A stretch of DNA of 64,000 bases from Agrobacterium sp. a22-2 (GCF_012276985.1 NZ_JAAXMM010000001.1:310001-374000); one strand, 5' to 3'; positions 8,636 through 18,092 are shown, counted from the stretch's first letter. Notes: generated from the sequence alone by a model not told the origin. Made by a program: numbers and translations.

Positions 8636-8989
8636 TCAGGCCACTGGCGGCGGTCCGAACCGATTTGCCGACGCCTGACCGGGCTGAACATAAAAATAGA
8701 TCAGCACGATCCAACCGATGACCGGCACCAGAATGAGGAGTTGCCACCAGCCGGATTTGTCGATGTCGTGCAGGCGACGTGTGGCGACGGCAAGTTGCGG
8801 CACAATAAGAGCGAGGCCGACGATCGTCCCGAGGATATCGATGCCGAAGAGAATGGCATCGATGAAAGAGGCGATGAGGCTAACAATGAAGCCGAACAAC
8901 GCGAACCACCAGAATTCCGGTCGCGCCGCCCGGCCTGTAAAAGTCGCATATTTCGTCAGTACAGTCTTGATGGAGTCTTCGAACGTCAT
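8636..8989 (-). CDS. DUF805 family inner-membrane protein
   Basis: A 117-residue protein. The N-terminal segment (FTGRAARPEFWWFALF) and the central RRLHDIDKSGWWQLL motif are the two hallmarks of DUF805. Three hydrophobic helices are predicted by eye, at about residues 28-48, 53-68 and 83-100, ending in FGPPPVA. The family is an inner-membrane protein of unknown role. It stands alone, 90 bases upstream of pyrC on the same strand. Confidence 0.88.
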   Translation of the reverse strand: MTFEDSIKTVLTKYATFTGRAARPEFWWFALFGFIVSLIASFIDAILFGIDILGTIVGLALIVPQLAVATRRLHDIDKSGWWQLLILVPVIGWIVLIYFYVQPGQASANRFGPPPVA

Positions 8990-9079
8990 GACAGCATCCT
9001 CATTCTGGAAATAACCGCCAAGATGTTAGGCCACTCTAACCCCGTCAACAACAGGGCGATGAGCCTTCCGTAATTTCGA

Positions 9080-10117
9080 TCAGACGACGTCCCAATAAAG
9101 CGGAAACATCGGATCGAAAACCGTGACAGGACCGGCGCCGGTTTCGATCTTTGCCGGAAAGCTGACCGGCGTCTCGCGCTTGACCAGCGTGATCGTCTCG
9201 TCATTCGGCTTGAGTCCATACCAGGCTGGGCCGTTCAGCGAGGTGAAGGCTTCGAGCTTGTCCAGCGCATTGTCCTGTTCGAAGACATGGGCCAGGCAGC
9301 TCATGGTATTGATCGACGTATAGATGCCGGCGCAGCCGCAGGCGCATTCCTTGAGCGGATCGACATGGGGCGCCGAATCGGTGCCGAGGAAAAAGCGGGC
9401 GTCGCCGGATGTCGCAGCCGTCCGCAGGGCCAGGCGGTGGCTTTCGCGCTTGGCAACCGGCAGGCAATAATAATGCGGCTTGATGCCGCCAACGAGGATG
9501 GCGTTGCGGTTGATGATCAGGTGATGGGTGGTGATGGAACCGGCCAGGTTCTTTTCCGCAGACTTGATATAGTCGATGCCGTCGCTGGTGGTGACATGCT
9601 CCATCGTCACCTTCAGCTCCGGCAGGCGCCGGCGCAGCGGATCAAGCACCGTCTCGATGAAAACGGCCTCGCGGTCGAATATGTCGACCTCCGGCGTCGT
9701 CACCTCGCCGTGCACGCAAAGCGGCAGGCCGATCTTCGCCATGCGCTCCAGGACCGGCATCGCCTTGTCCATGTCGCGCACGCCGCCATGGGAATTGGTC
9801 GTGGCACCCGCCGGATAGAGTTTGACAGCAGTGATCAGGCCGCTTGCCTTGCCGGCTTCGACATCGTCCGGGCTGGTCTGCTCGGTCAGGTAAAGGGTCA
9901 TCAGCGGCTGGAAGCGATCGTCGGCCGGCAGTGCGGCCATGATACGATCGCGATAGGCTTTAGCGTCGGCAGTAGTGACCACCGGCGGCACCAGGTTGGG
10001 CATGATGATCGCGCGGGCGAAATGGCGGCTGGTATCGCCAATCACCCCTTCCATCATCGCACCGTCGCGCAGATGCAGATGCCAGTCATCGGGGCGGCGG
10101 ATGGTGATCGACGGCAT
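9080..10117 (-). CDS. pyrC: Dihydroorotase (class II)
   Basis: A 345-residue zinc enzyme that cyclises carbamoyl-aspartate to dihydroorotate. The metal-binding HLH sits in [10 protein letters not shown] near residue 12. The carboxylated lysine lies in [13 protein letters not shown] near 100. Further histidines lie in LCVHGE and MEHVTT, and the Asp in FLGTDSAPH near 248. The length matches the E. coli-type class II enzyme (about 348). It precedes a 170-base gap before the signalling operon. Confidence 0.95.
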   Translation of the reverse strand: MPSITIRRPDDWHLHLRDGAMMEGVIGDTSRHFARAIIMPNLVPPVVTTADAKAYRDRIMAALPADDRFQPLMTLYLTEQTSPDDVEAGKASGLITAVKLYPAGATTNSHGGVRDMDKAMPVLERMAKIGLPLCVHGEVTTPEVDIFDREAVFIETVLDPLRRRLPELKVTMEHVTTSDGIDYIKSAEKNLAGSITTHHLIINRNAILVGGIKPHYYCLPVAKRESHRLALRTAATSGDARFFLGTDSAPHVDPLKECACGCAGIYTSINTMSCLAHVFEQDNALDKLEAFTSLNGPAWYGLKPNDETITLVKRETPVSFPAKIETGAGPVTVFDPMFPLYWDVV

Positions 10118-10287
10118 GGCTCAAGGTCTCCGGGCTGCAACAGGTTGCGCCGTCGATACCACTTTCCGCCGGCCAGGAAAATCGCTGCCGGAACATTTCC
10201 GCACGTCTTCAAATTGCGGAAACGCTCTATCCCTCTCTCTTCCCCAATTCCGGACGCAAACCGCGCTGAACTTTCGGTGTAACTGTT

Positions 10288-11385
10288 CTACCGAGCGATC
10301 GCGATTTTTCCGACATCGAGCGCTGCAGCCCGAAGCGCTGCTTCCTGGGCCTGTTCGCGCCGGTCCGTCTCCATGATCTCGCGGATCGTCGGCAGAGCCC
10401 GCTCGAAAGCCGCCACGCAAGCCGGATCGAACTGCGTGCCGGCGCGGCCGAGGATGTGCTCAACCGTCTTGTCATAGGACCAGGCCGACTTGTAGGGACG
10501 CTCTGTTGTCAGCGCATCAAAATTGTCGGCGATGCAGACGATCCTGCCGGAGATCGGGATGGTGTCACCGCTCAGGCGATTGGGATAGCCCTGCCCGTCC
10601 CAGCGTTCGTGGTGGCTGGCGGCGATTTCGGAGGCCAGTTGCAGCAGCGAGGAATGGGAGCGGGAGAGAATGTCGCTGCCGATCTGCGCGTGGGCCTGCA
10701 TCTGGCGATATTCGGCCTCGGTCAACCGGCCCTGCTTGAGCAGCACTTTATCCGGCATCGCTACCTTGCCGATATCGTGCATCGGAGCCGCAAGGCGAAT
10801 ATCGGTACATTCCTGGTCGGACAGGCCCAGTTCCCGCGCGATCGCTTCCGAGTAAGAGGCAACGCGGAGGGTGTGGCGTGCGGTTTCCGGATCCTTGTAC
10901 TCGGCCGCCAGTGTCAGGCGATGGATGATCTCCTGCTCCCGCAAGCGTAACTCGCCAACCGCCTTGTCGACCTCGCGGCGCAGCCACTCGGCCTGGTCGG
11001 ACAGTTGCCGGCGTGCGACCGTCAGGCTGACGATGTTCTGGACACGGGCCTGGAATTCGACGGGATTGACCGGCTTGGTCAGGAAATCGATGGCACCGGC
11101 ATTCAACGCCGCCATGCGGGTCGTCATGTCCTTGTCGGCGGTCACGAAGACGACCGGAACATTGGCATATTTTTCGAACCGGACGATCTCGGTGAAGAGC
11201 TCCACACCGTTATAGACCGGCATCTGGTAGTCGATAATGGCAATATCGAAATCAAGCTCCGGAAGGGCCGAGAGCACGGCCTCCGGGGTTGAAAAAGGCA
11301 CGGCTTCGCAATTGTCCAACTTCTTGACCAGTTTCGTCAGAAGCTTAAGGTTGGTATTGTTGTCATCTACCAGCAAGATACGCAT
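10288..11385 (-). CDS. Two-component response regulator with HD-GYP domain
   Basis: A 365-residue protein. The receiver domain covers residues 1-120, with MRILLVDDNNTN, the phospho-acceptor Asp in IIDYQMP and Lys in LTKPVNP. A coiled-coil linker follows. The HD-GYP phosphodiesterase domain covers about 155-345, with MHDIGKVAMPD and HHERWDGQGYPNRLSG. All metal and GYP residues appear intact, so it should hydrolyse cyclic di-GMP when activated. It is the last gene of a four-gene operon, 17 bases after the hybrid kinase that is its likely phosphodonor. Confidence 0.9.
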   Translation of the reverse strand: MRILLVDDNNTNLKLLTKLVKKLDNCEAVPFSTPEAVLSALPELDFDIAIIDYQMPVYNGVELFTEIVRFEKYANVPVVFVTADKDMTTRMAALNAGAIDFLTKPVNPVEFQARVQNIVSLTVARRQLSDQAEWLRREVDKAVGELRLREQEIIHRLTLAAEYKDPETARHTLRVASYSEAIARELGLSDQECTDIRLAAPMHDIGKVAMPDKVLLKQGRLTEAEYRQMQAHAQIGSDILSRSHSSLLQLASEIAASHHERWDGQGYPNRLSGDTIPISGRIVCIADNFDALTTERPYKSAWSYDKTVEHILGRAGTQFDPACVAAFERALPTIREIMETDRREQAQEAALRAAALDVGKIAIAR

Positions 11386-11402
11386 AAACGCCTCCGCAGC
11401 TC

Positions 11403-13649
11403 TCAGGCTACCAGTTTCAATTTCAATGTTTCGATTTCGTCTGACAGCATGTCGACGTCGGCCGTCGTCGGTTCCTGATCACGCAGCGCATCGGCCTTCA
11501 CGGCAATATCGCTCAATCCGACATTGATCGCCGCGCCCTTGATCGTGTGCAGAACCCGATCGATGTCCGAGCCTTTTTCAGTGGCAAGCGCTGCATGCAG
11601 ATCCACCAGCAGCGATGCAGCATCGTCGAAGAAGGACTCGATCAACTCGCGATAGACATCTTCGCCCAGGGCTTCCACCAGTTCGAAATAACGGGCTTCA
11701 TCGATGCCGGCGATGCCGCTTGAGGGCTGGTGGAAGGGATGGTCGCCGGAAAGCGCCAGGTCTCCACTCAGATCGAGATCAGAGAATGCTTTTATTTCCA
11801 TGGCTTGCTCAGCCTCCCAGGAGGTATCGGCAACGGTTGGTGCAAAAGAGACGATGACGCCACGCAACCGGCCCATGGTGACGGGCTTGGATTCAAAGCC
11901 CACCATGCCGGCCGCCAGGCAGCGCCGCCGATCGTCGTCGGAGGCATTGGCCGTCATGGCAACGATCGGCGTCAGTGCGGATGGACCACCACCCTCGATA
12001 ATCCGACGCGTTGCCTCTATGCCGTCCATGACAGGCATCTGCATGTCCATCAGGATCAGGTCGAAGGCTTCGGTCTCGGTCAGCGCGACCGCTTCGGCGC
12101 CGTTGCAGGCGATCTCGACAGTCTGCCCGAGCTTGTCCAGAAACCGCGTCGCCACCTGCCGGTTGACCTGATTGTCCTCGACAAGAAGAATGCGCAATTG
12201 CGGGAAGTTGGCCGACATGTCGTGCAGGCCAGGCTGATGGCGGACATCGTCCTTGCCGGCTGCCATGACCGGCAGCTCGAACCAGAAAATACTGCCCACA
12301 CCGACCGTGCTGCTCATGCCCAGTTCGCCACCCAGCTTCTCGACGATCTGCTTGCAGATGGTCAATCCCAGACCGGTGCCGCCATATTTGCGGCTAATGC
12401 TGGCATCGACCTGCGAGAATGGTTTGAACAGCCGTTCAAGACCGGCTTCATCGATGCCGATGCCGGTATCCTCCACCTCGAAACGCAGCATCAGCGCGCT
12501 GCCACGGTAGAATTCCCTGAGCCGCAGGGTGACCGTGCCGTTCTGCGTGAACTTGACCGCATTGCTCAGAAGATTGAGCATGACCTGGCGCAGCCTCGTC
12601 GGGTCGGTGCGCACATACAGCGCATGGAGGGAGTCGGGGATGTCGAGAACGATGGCATTGCCGTGATCCTCTGCCCGGCCGCGGATGATGCTGATCGTAT
12701 TGTCGGCAAGGCTCGATATGTCGACGGCGCGCTCTTCAAGCTCAAGTTTGCCATGCTCGATCTTGGAGAAATCAAGGATCTCGTTGATGACTTCCAGCAG
12801 GGCTTCACCCGACGAGCGGATGGTCTTGACGCTGGAGACGGCATCGTCCGGCAGTTCCGCATATTCGAGCAGTTCGGCCATGCCGAGAATGGCGTTGAGC
12901 GGCGTGCGGATCTCATGGCCCATGGTGGCCATGAACTGCGACTTGGCCCGATTGCCGGCATCGGCGGCATCATAGGCGTCGGAAAGCTCCCCCGCCATAC
13001 GTTCAAGGCGAAGGCCGGCCTCGCGCACCGATTTCAACTGACGGCGCAGCGTGACGACCAGGAAGATGACCGAAATCATCAGAAGTCCCAGCATTATCGC
13101 CGAAGTCCGTTCGAGATCCAGCACCATACCCCGAATCTCGGTGCGCTCGTCGCTTACTCTGGCATTCGTCAGGACCAACAGCTGTTCAGTCTTTTTCGAC
13201 AGAGCTTCCAATTGCTGACCAATTGCCTCCATTTGGACATCGGTCGGCCGCGCACCCTCTACGAAGCCATCGAAGATGGGCTGCAGTCCGTAAACCTGCC
13301 GCTCGATATCCGCCAGGCTGACCTCAATTTCCGGATCGGCCGAGAAATAGGCGCTGAAGCGAGATTCACGGACCAGCTTGGCGCGCGAGTAGAGGATATC
13401 GTAGCGAAGCGTCAGGTCATTGATGCGGTTGTCGCCTGCGACATCGCTCCGACGCAGTTCAGCAAGACTGTAGCCCAGGGTGCGGGCTTCCCGATCCAGT
13501 TGGTACACCGACCAGACTGCATTCTCGCGAACGCCGTCATGCAGATAGCGGAAACGGTCGGATATATTCGAGAACAATATGATAAGCACGACAAGCAGGA
13601 CGGTCGATAGTACCTGCAGGATGACCGTGGTCTTGCCTGCGCTTTTCAT
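11403..13649 (-). CDS. Hybrid sensor histidine kinase with receiver and Hpt domains
   Basis: A 748-residue membrane kinase. An N-terminal helix (ILQVLSTVLLVVLIILF) is followed by a helical periplasmic sensor of about 150 residues and a second helix (AIMLGLLMISVIFLVV). HisKA carries the His in GHEIRTPLNAILG. The ATPase has the N box NLLSNAVKF and G box DTGIGIDEAG. The receiver has Asp in LILMDMQMPVMDG, and the C-terminal Hpt has His in LHTIKGAAINVG. It can therefore run a full His-Asp-His relay. The ATG at 13649 is chosen because it leads into the first helix; an upstream TTG at 13712 overlaps the previous gene and lacks a ribosome site. Confidence 0.9.
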   Translation of the reverse strand: MKSAGKTTVILQVLSTVLLVVLIILFSNISDRFRYLHDGVRENAVWSVYQLDREARTLGYSLAELRRSDVAGDNRINDLTLRYDILYSRAKLVRESRFSAYFSADPEIEVSLADIERQVYGLQPIFDGFVEGARPTDVQMEAIGQQLEALSKKTEQLLVLTNARVSDERTEIRGMVLDLERTSAIMLGLLMISVIFLVVTLRRQLKSVREAGLRLERMAGELSDAYDAADAGNRAKSQFMATMGHEIRTPLNAILGMAELLEYAELPDDAVSSVKTIRSSGEALLEVINEILDFSKIEHGKLELEERAVDISSLADNTISIIRGRAEDHGNAIVLDIPDSLHALYVRTDPTRLRQVMLNLLSNAVKFTQNGTVTLRLREFYRGSALMLRFEVEDTGIGIDEAGLERLFKPFSQVDASISRKYGGTGLGLTICKQIVEKLGGELGMSSTVGVGSIFWFELPVMAAGKDDVRHQPGLHDMSANFPQLRILLVEDNQVNRQVATRFLDKLGQTVEIACNGAEAVALTETEAFDLILMDMQMPVMDGIEATRRIIEGGGPSALTPIVAMTANASDDDRRRCLAAGMVGFESKPVTMGRLRGVIVSFAPTVADTSWEAEQAMEIKAFSDLDLSGDLALSGDHPFHQPSSGIAGIDEARYFELVEALGEDVYRELIESFFDDAASLLVDLHAALATEKGSDIDRVLHTIKGAAINVGLSDIAVKADALRDQEPTTADVDMLSDEIETLKLKLVA

Positions 13650-13678
13650 GATCTCGGCTGTGATGCGTCCAAATCCGG

Positions 13679-14176
13679 TCAAGGCGCGACCTCGATCGAC
13701 TGGATCTGCCAAACGGAACGGGAAAAATATCGCTCGTTATAAAGGCTGGCATCCTGATCAAACGGATAGACCAGCATCAATGGGCCTTTCTCGCGCACCG
13801 ACATTGGCTTACCGGCAATCCGAGTGGCCAGCATGGTATCGAGGCCATAGGCATCGTTGACCGGGACGTCCGCCGAATAGCCGTTGAGCGCCTTGACGGT
13901 CATTTCCTGACCATGAGCGCCGGCAGCGGCGAGCACCGCCCGCAGCAGCGGACCGGAAAACTGGATCTCGCCTTCGGTCCAGGGTGTTTCCATCGATGCC
14001 GCACGACCAGCGAGCGCCTCGAGCATGGCAAGATCGAAGACGGCCTGTCCATCGCGGTTTGGATGGTCCAGCTTGCCGGAAATTGTCAGGATGACCTCTC
14101 CCTGCGGCGGCTCGAGAGCCACGACCTGGCTGCCGGCGAGCAAGAAAACGGCAAGGAGTGGGAGGGCGCGTTTCAT
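13679..14176 (-). CDS. Periplasmic molybdopterin-binding-fold protein lacking the Mo-ligand cysteine
   Basis: A 165-residue secreted protein. Residues 1-20 are a signal peptide (KRALPLLAVFLLAGSQVVA). The rest resembles the small single-domain proteins annotated as molybdopterin-dependent oxidoreductases: VILTISGKL, then DLAMLEAL, FSGPLLRAVLAAAG, VKALNGYSADVPV, GPLMLVYPFD. No cysteine is present in the whole protein, whereas enzymes of the sulfite-oxidase/YedY fold use one to bind molybdenum. It is therefore probably not a redox enzyme and may act as a periplasmic binding partner of the adjacent kinase (inference). It lies 28 bases after the receiver gene and 29 before the kinase. Confidence 0.75.
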   Translation of the reverse strand: MKRALPLLAVFLLAGSQVVALEPPQGEVILTISGKLDHPNRDGQAVFDLAMLEALAGRAASMETPWTEGEIQFSGPLLRAVLAAAGAHGQEMTVKALNGYSADVPVNDAYGLDTMLATRIAGKPMSVREKGPLMLVYPFDQDASLYNERYFSRSVWQIQSIEVAP

Positions 14177-14204
14177 TCTGATCCACCGATTTGCGAAAGA
14201 AGGT

Positions 14205-14597
14205 TCAACCTGTTGCCGAAATGGCGGCCGTACGACGCTGGCGATGTTGCTGAAGCAGCGCACGGAACCGGATCGCTTCAACAGGCTTGGTCAGGAAATC
14301 CGTTATGCCGACCTGAATGGCGGCATCGCGCAGCGCCGGATCCAGGTCGGCCGTCACCATGATGATCGGCACGGCGTCGTAACGGCTCATCATGCGGATC
14401 GCCTTGGCAAACTGCAGCCCATTCATGCCAGGAAGCATCTGATCGACAATCAGCATGTCGAAGAAGGTGTTGTGGCAGAGCTTCAAGGCCTCCGATGCAT
14501 CGCCTTCCACGACGATCTCGTCATCGGCTACCTTCTTGGCAAGGTGCTTGAGGATCATCGCATTGGTGGCATTGTCTTCAACAATCAGAATTGTCAT
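14205..14597 (-). CDS. Single-domain response regulator (CheY-like receiver)
   Basis: A 130-residue receiver with no output domain. MTILIVEDNATN carries the acidic pocket, the phospho-acceptor Asp is in LIVDQMLPGMNG, Thr in MVTADLD and Lys in LTKPVEA. The start at 14597 has GGGGAG upstream; an in-frame start five codons earlier is possible. It leads a four-gene operon with the periplasmic protein, the hybrid kinase and the HD-GYP regulator. It could be a second phosphate acceptor or a phosphate sink for the relay. Confidence 0.87.
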   Translation of the reverse strand: MTILIVEDNATNAMILKHLAKKVADDEIVVEGDASEALKLCHNTFFDMLIVDQMLPGMNGLQFAKAIRMMSRYDAVPIIMVTADLDPALRDAAIQVGITDFLTKPVEAIRFRALLQQHRQRRTAAISATG

Positions 14598-14924
14598 CGC
14601 CGCGCTCCCCATCCCGCCTACCGAATAGCTCCAGCAAAGATCCTGTTTCGACGCACCTCATTGAGGCACATGCGCCGTTTGCTCCCCCCTGAATTACCAA
14701 AGGTGGCCTGAAATAGACTGAAATTATTGGATCGAATTTTAGCTTTTGGTACTTTAAGCCAGCATTAAGGATTAGCTGACCCTAAAGCGTGCCATACCCG
14801 TCCATTTTCGCCGACGGCCGGGGCCAATTCACAAAAGAATACGATACTATCGTTGCGCATTGAGCGGCGATATCGCTTCAGGCAAAGGGCCTCGCCGACG
14901 GGCGGGTTCTCATCGTCGCTGGGA
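14598..14924. other. Gene-free gap upstream of the signalling operon
   Basis: About 330 bases between the epimerase gene stop and the receiver gene start, both on the reverse strand. It must hold the promoter of the receiver operon. An AT-rich stretch at about 14700-14775 is the likely place, but no clear -35/-10 pair is seen. No open frame with a ribosome site was found. Confidence 0.5.
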
Positions 14925-15965
14925 TTAGTCGATTCCGCCAGCGGAGGGACCCCAGACATCCGTCAGCGCAAAACCACCGGCCAGCGGATCGAACGGGTCG
15001 AGCGCCACCTGATGCAGGCCAAAGGTGAAGCCCCGACCGCTGATGGTCGGAATGATGGCCGGCTTTCCCGCGACCTCTGTTAGACCCGCCAGACCGACCT
15101 CGAATTCAGAGCCGATAATGGAGCGGGACAGCAGCGTATCGCCGGGCTTTACCTTGCCGCGCGCATGGAGTGTTGCCAGATTGGCGGAGTTGCCGGTTCC
15201 GCAGGGAGAGCGGTCGACCCGCCCCGGCCACATCGTCGTGCAGGTGCGGATTGCGCCGTCCGGATCGACGTCGCGGAACATCACATAGGCTACGCCCGAG
15301 ATGGCGGGAATTTCCGGATGCACCACCGGGATCGTCCGGTTGATCAGGTCCTTCAGCACCATTCCTGCCTCGACCAGCCGCCGGGCATTGCCCTTTTCAA
15401 TCGTCGTGCCGATCTGCGACACATCGACCAGCGCATAAAATATGCCGCCATAGCAGAGGTCGACCGTGATCCGGCCCCATTCCTCGGTGTCGATCCCGAC
15501 ATCCAGCTCATGAACGAAGGACGGCACCATAGTGAGCTTGACGCGTTCGCAGCGCCCGTCCCGGCAGAACGCCACCGCCTTGACGAGACCTGCTGCCGTA
15601 TCGAGGACAACCGTCGTCTCCGGCTCCTGCATCTCGACGATGCCACTTTCAAGCAGCGCCGTGGTCACGCAGATCGAATTCGATCCGGAGCTGGCATGGG
15701 CCTGGTCGGGCTGCAGAATGACAAAGCCTGCATCGGCATCGGGATGCTTGGGCGGAAGAAGAAGATTGACCGAGCCGATCGGCGCTCCGCGTGGCTCTAG
15801 AACCAGAAAGCGGCGCAGTTCCTGGCCCTTGGGATCGGTGTTCAGCCAGTTCAGCTGTTCGGCGATCGAATTGCCCGGGATGTTCGGCACGCCGCCAATG
15901 GCGACCTTGCCGATTTCGCCTTCGCAATGCACATCGAGCAACTGGATCGTACGCTTCCATCTCAT
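14925..15965 (-). CDS. Proline racemase family enzyme (4-hydroxyproline epimerase or trans-3-hydroxyproline dehydratase), Ser/Cys type
   Basis: A 346-residue cytoplasmic enzyme. The second catalytic motif DRSPCGTGNSA (Cys255) is intact. At the first position, where racemases have Cys in a CGHG-type motif, this protein reads SSGSNSI, so Ser93 replaces Cys. From the published family survey, Cys/Cys pairs are racemases or epimerases and Cys/Thr pairs are trans-3-hydroxy-L-proline dehydratases, while Ser/Cys members have been found with epimerase or dehydratase activity or both. The exact reaction is therefore open. The ATG at 15965 has GGAG upstream. A TGATATATCA palindrome 43 bases upstream suggests GntR-type control. 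No other hydroxyproline genes are adjacent. Confidence 0.85.
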   Translation of the reverse strand: MRWKRTIQLLDVHCEGEIGKVAIGGVPNIPGNSIAEQLNWLNTDPKGQELRRFLVLEPRGAPIGSVNLLLPPKHPDADAGFVILQPDQAHASSGSNSICVTTALLESGIVEMQEPETTVVLDTAAGLVKAVAFCRDGRCERVKLTMVPSFVHELDVGIDTEEWGRITVDLCYGGIFYALVDVSQIGTTIEKGNARRLVEAGMVLKDLINRTIPVVHPEIPAISGVAYVMFRDVDPDGAIRTCTTMWPGRVDRSPCGTGNSANLATLHARGKVKPGDTLLSRSIIGSEFEVGLAGLTEVAGKPAIIPTISGRGFTFGLHQVALDPFDPLAGGFALTDVWGPSAGGID

Positions 15966-16007
15966 GTCTTCAGTCTCCAGCTATCATCGGACAACACTTG
16001 CTCTATC

Positions 16008-16017
16008 TGATATATCA
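16008..16017. promoter_or_regulatory. Palindrome TGATATATCA, possible GntR-family operator
   Basis: A perfect ten-base palindrome placed 43-52 bases before the proline-racemase-family start. FCD-type GntR regulators often bind TGNNATNNCA-like sites, and hydroxyproline catabolism in rhizobia is known to be controlled by a GntR protein. The short length makes chance occurrence possible. Confidence 0.4.
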
Positions 16018-16125
16018 CATTGCGTCGCCTGCCTATGGTCTTGCCACAGAAAGCGCATTGCGCAAGGCGTTGGCCCACAATATGCGCGCCAATCCTTCCA
16101 TCGGGCGGCCGCGGTCGGTCGCGCG

Positions 16126-17409
16126 CTATTGGCCGACGGCGCTGCCCACCGTGTCTCCGACCGAATTGAGCGTGCCGCCAGCGGTCTCTCCCAGCAACAG
16201 CAATTGCCTGTCATAGTTGCGCCTGGTGCGGGGATCGAAGATCATGATCGGGGCGCTGATCACCGTGCTTGCGGCCTGGCCGACGGTATTTGCTGCGCCG
16301 ATGGTGACAGCGCCCAGGCTCTCGCCAAGTCCGATATCCGAATCGGTGACGGTCTGGCCGGCAATCAGCCGGTCGCCGATCAGCCGAACCACTTCGGGGC
16401 TTTCGGCAAATTTGCCGTGGTTGAGATTGTCGCCGGACTTCAGCTTGGTGAGATCAAGGACGGTAATGCCGGCGCTTTCCAGCTGGGAGCGATAGGGCTC
16501 CTTGCTCGGATCGATCTGCCCCAGCCGCTCGACATTGCCGGAGATGCGGCGCGACAGCGTCAAGGCGCGGTCATCCTGCGAGACGAACAGGGTGAAATGC
16601 GGCGGGTTCGGCCCAAAGCTGCGGAACTGCTGGCCGAAGACATCGACATCAAGGTCAGGTGCTGCGAGGATCACGTTGCTGATCTTCGCGTTCACCTTGC
16701 CATCGCGGATGGCCATTTGCCGCAACGCCTCGACGGCCAGCCAGGTTCCCATGGAATGGGCCATGACGGTGATTTCATCCACCGACTTGTCACTGGCAAT
16801 GCGGCTTAAAAGCTCCTCCAGCGCGTCGCGGGAATAATTGGTGCTTTCCTTGTCGTAGTTATAATCAAAAATACTGGCGCGCGACGGCCAAGTGAACACG
16901 ACCGGCACAACATCCGTCTTGGAATCATGCACGATCTGCGCGAAGCGGTAGATCGCCTCCTCATAGCGATTGTTGAAGCCGTGGACGAAGACCAGGACGC
17001 GGCGGCTTTTGCCCGAATGGGCCTTCAGCCATACCTGGCCCTTCGCCGGCGTGGCGAGCGGTTCAACGGCAACGGTCGAAAACTCCTTGGCAGGATCCGG
17101 CGGCAGGCGTTTCGGCCATTGCACTTCCCCCACCTTGCGTACGGCATCCGGCGGAATGGAAATGGTGACGGCGTCAATCATCAGTCCCGTGCCACGCTCA
17201 CCGGTGAACAGTACGGCCTTGTCGGCGGCCGGCGCGCGAGTGGTCGCGGCAATCAGATGGACCTGCGAGGCTCCGCTTGAGGCTTGCGCGCCGACGGGCT
17301 GCATGACGCCGATCGGCCGGCCGGCACACCCAGTCAGGGTAAGAGCCAGTGCCGCCATCATGGCAAGAGCCCGATTGGGACGCTGTCTGAAAGAACATGA
17401 AATCGTCAT
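16126..17409 (-). CDS. Alpha/beta hydrolase lipoprotein (DUF900 family)
   Basis: A 427-residue protein. A lipoprotein signal ends in the lipobox LTLTGC near residue 30, so it is probably anchored in a membrane facing the periplasm. The hydrolase domain has VLVFVHGFNNRYEEA near residue 135, the nucleophile elbow AHSMGTW near 210, and AAPDLD further on, all typical of DUF900 esterase-like proteins. A C-terminal region after about residue 350 is glycine and serine-rich and weakly hydrophobic. The start at 17409 removes 11 unsupported residues. The substrate is unknown. Confidence 0.85.
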   Translation of the reverse strand: MTISCSFRQRPNRALAMMAALALTLTGCAGRPIGVMQPVGAQASSGASQVHLIAATTRAPAADKAVLFTGERGTGLMIDAVTISIPPDAVRKVGEVQWPKRLPPDPAKEFSTVAVEPLATPAKGQVWLKAHSGKSRRVLVFVHGFNNRYEEAIYRFAQIVHDSKTDVVPVVFTWPSRASIFDYNYDKESTNYSRDALEELLSRIASDKSVDEITVMAHSMGTWLAVEALRQMAIRDGKVNAKISNVILAAPDLDVDVFGQQFRSFGPNPPHFTLFVSQDDRALTLSRRISGNVERLGQIDPSKEPYRSQLESAGITVLDLTKLKSGDNLNHGKFAESPEVVRLIGDRLIAGQTVTDSDIGLGESLGAVTIGAANTVGQAASTVISAPIMIFDPRTRRNYDRQLLLLGETAGGTLNSVGDTVGSAVGQ

Positions 17410-17562
17410 GGCGGCCTGTTCCCGATCGGCCCGGACGCACAACGCGCAAACCGCATACGCGCTATCCTACGCCACCTCTAGCAGGCGTTTTAAAGGCAAA
17501 GACACCTGCGATCCACCCCTTTTCGATCGCTTCCCCCCTCGGCCAGCGCCTTGACCGTTGCC

Positions 17563-18009
17563 TCAGACAGAGGTGCCCAATTGGCTGCGGGTCCAGTCGA
17601 CGATCTGCCGGGTGGTCATCGCCCCGGAGACGCGGGCAATTTCGCGGCCCTTGTCGAACAGCAGCATGGTGGGAATGCCGCGAATGGCGAACCGACCGGC
17701 AATGTCGGGGTGATCCTCGGAATTGAGCTTGATCAGGCGCACCTGCGGCTCCATGGCGCGAGCCGCCTCTTCAAAGGCCGGCGCCATGGCCCGACAGGGG
17801 CCGCACCAGGGCGCCCAGACATCCACCAGAACCGGAATGGCGCTACGTGTGGTCTGCCTGTCGAACATGGCAGGGCCGGCCTCCACCGGATGGCCTTGAA
17901 ATAACGTTGCTGCACATTTCCCGCATTTGGCCGCGTCCGCGGCAGGCCCTTGTCTCAACCGGTTGACTGCTGCGCAGTTAGGGCAGACAACCTGATAGCC
18001 CTTTTCCAT
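17563..18009 (-). CDS. trxC: Thioredoxin 2 (zinc-ribbon thioredoxin)
   Basis: A 148-residue disulfide reductase. Two CxxC pairs (CPNC at residues 9-12 and CGKC near 29-32) form the N-terminal zinc ribbon that distinguishes TrxC from TrxA. The thioredoxin fold follows, with active site WAPWCGPC near 65-72 and the cis-proline in GIPTMLLF. In E. coli TrxC is induced by oxidative stress through OxyR. Here its promoter is interleaved with that of a divergent dithiol ArsR-type repressor, which suggests thiol-based control. Confidence 0.94.
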   Translation of the reverse strand: MEKGYQVVCPNCAAVNRLRQGPAADAAKCGKCAATLFQGHPVEAGPAMFDRQTTRSAIPVLVDVWAPWCGPCRAMAPAFEEAARAMEPQVRLIKLNSEDHPDIAGRFAIRGIPTMLLFDKGREIARVSGAMTTRQIVDWTRSQLGTSV

Positions 18010-18063
18010 CTTGCCATTCTCCGCGAATTCGTGCCCCGTTGCATATCGGGGCCATGCTTTGGC

Positions 18064-18092
18064 TTGACATTATATTCAAATTAACGTAGATA
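18064..18092 (+). promoter_or_regulatory. Sigma-70 promoter of the ArsR-type gene
   Basis: TTGACA (18064-18069), a 17-base spacer, TAGATA (18087-18092). The expected start of transcription is near 18099, at the ATG at 18100, so the message may be leaderless. No good ribosome site precedes that ATG, which agrees. Confidence 0.7.
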
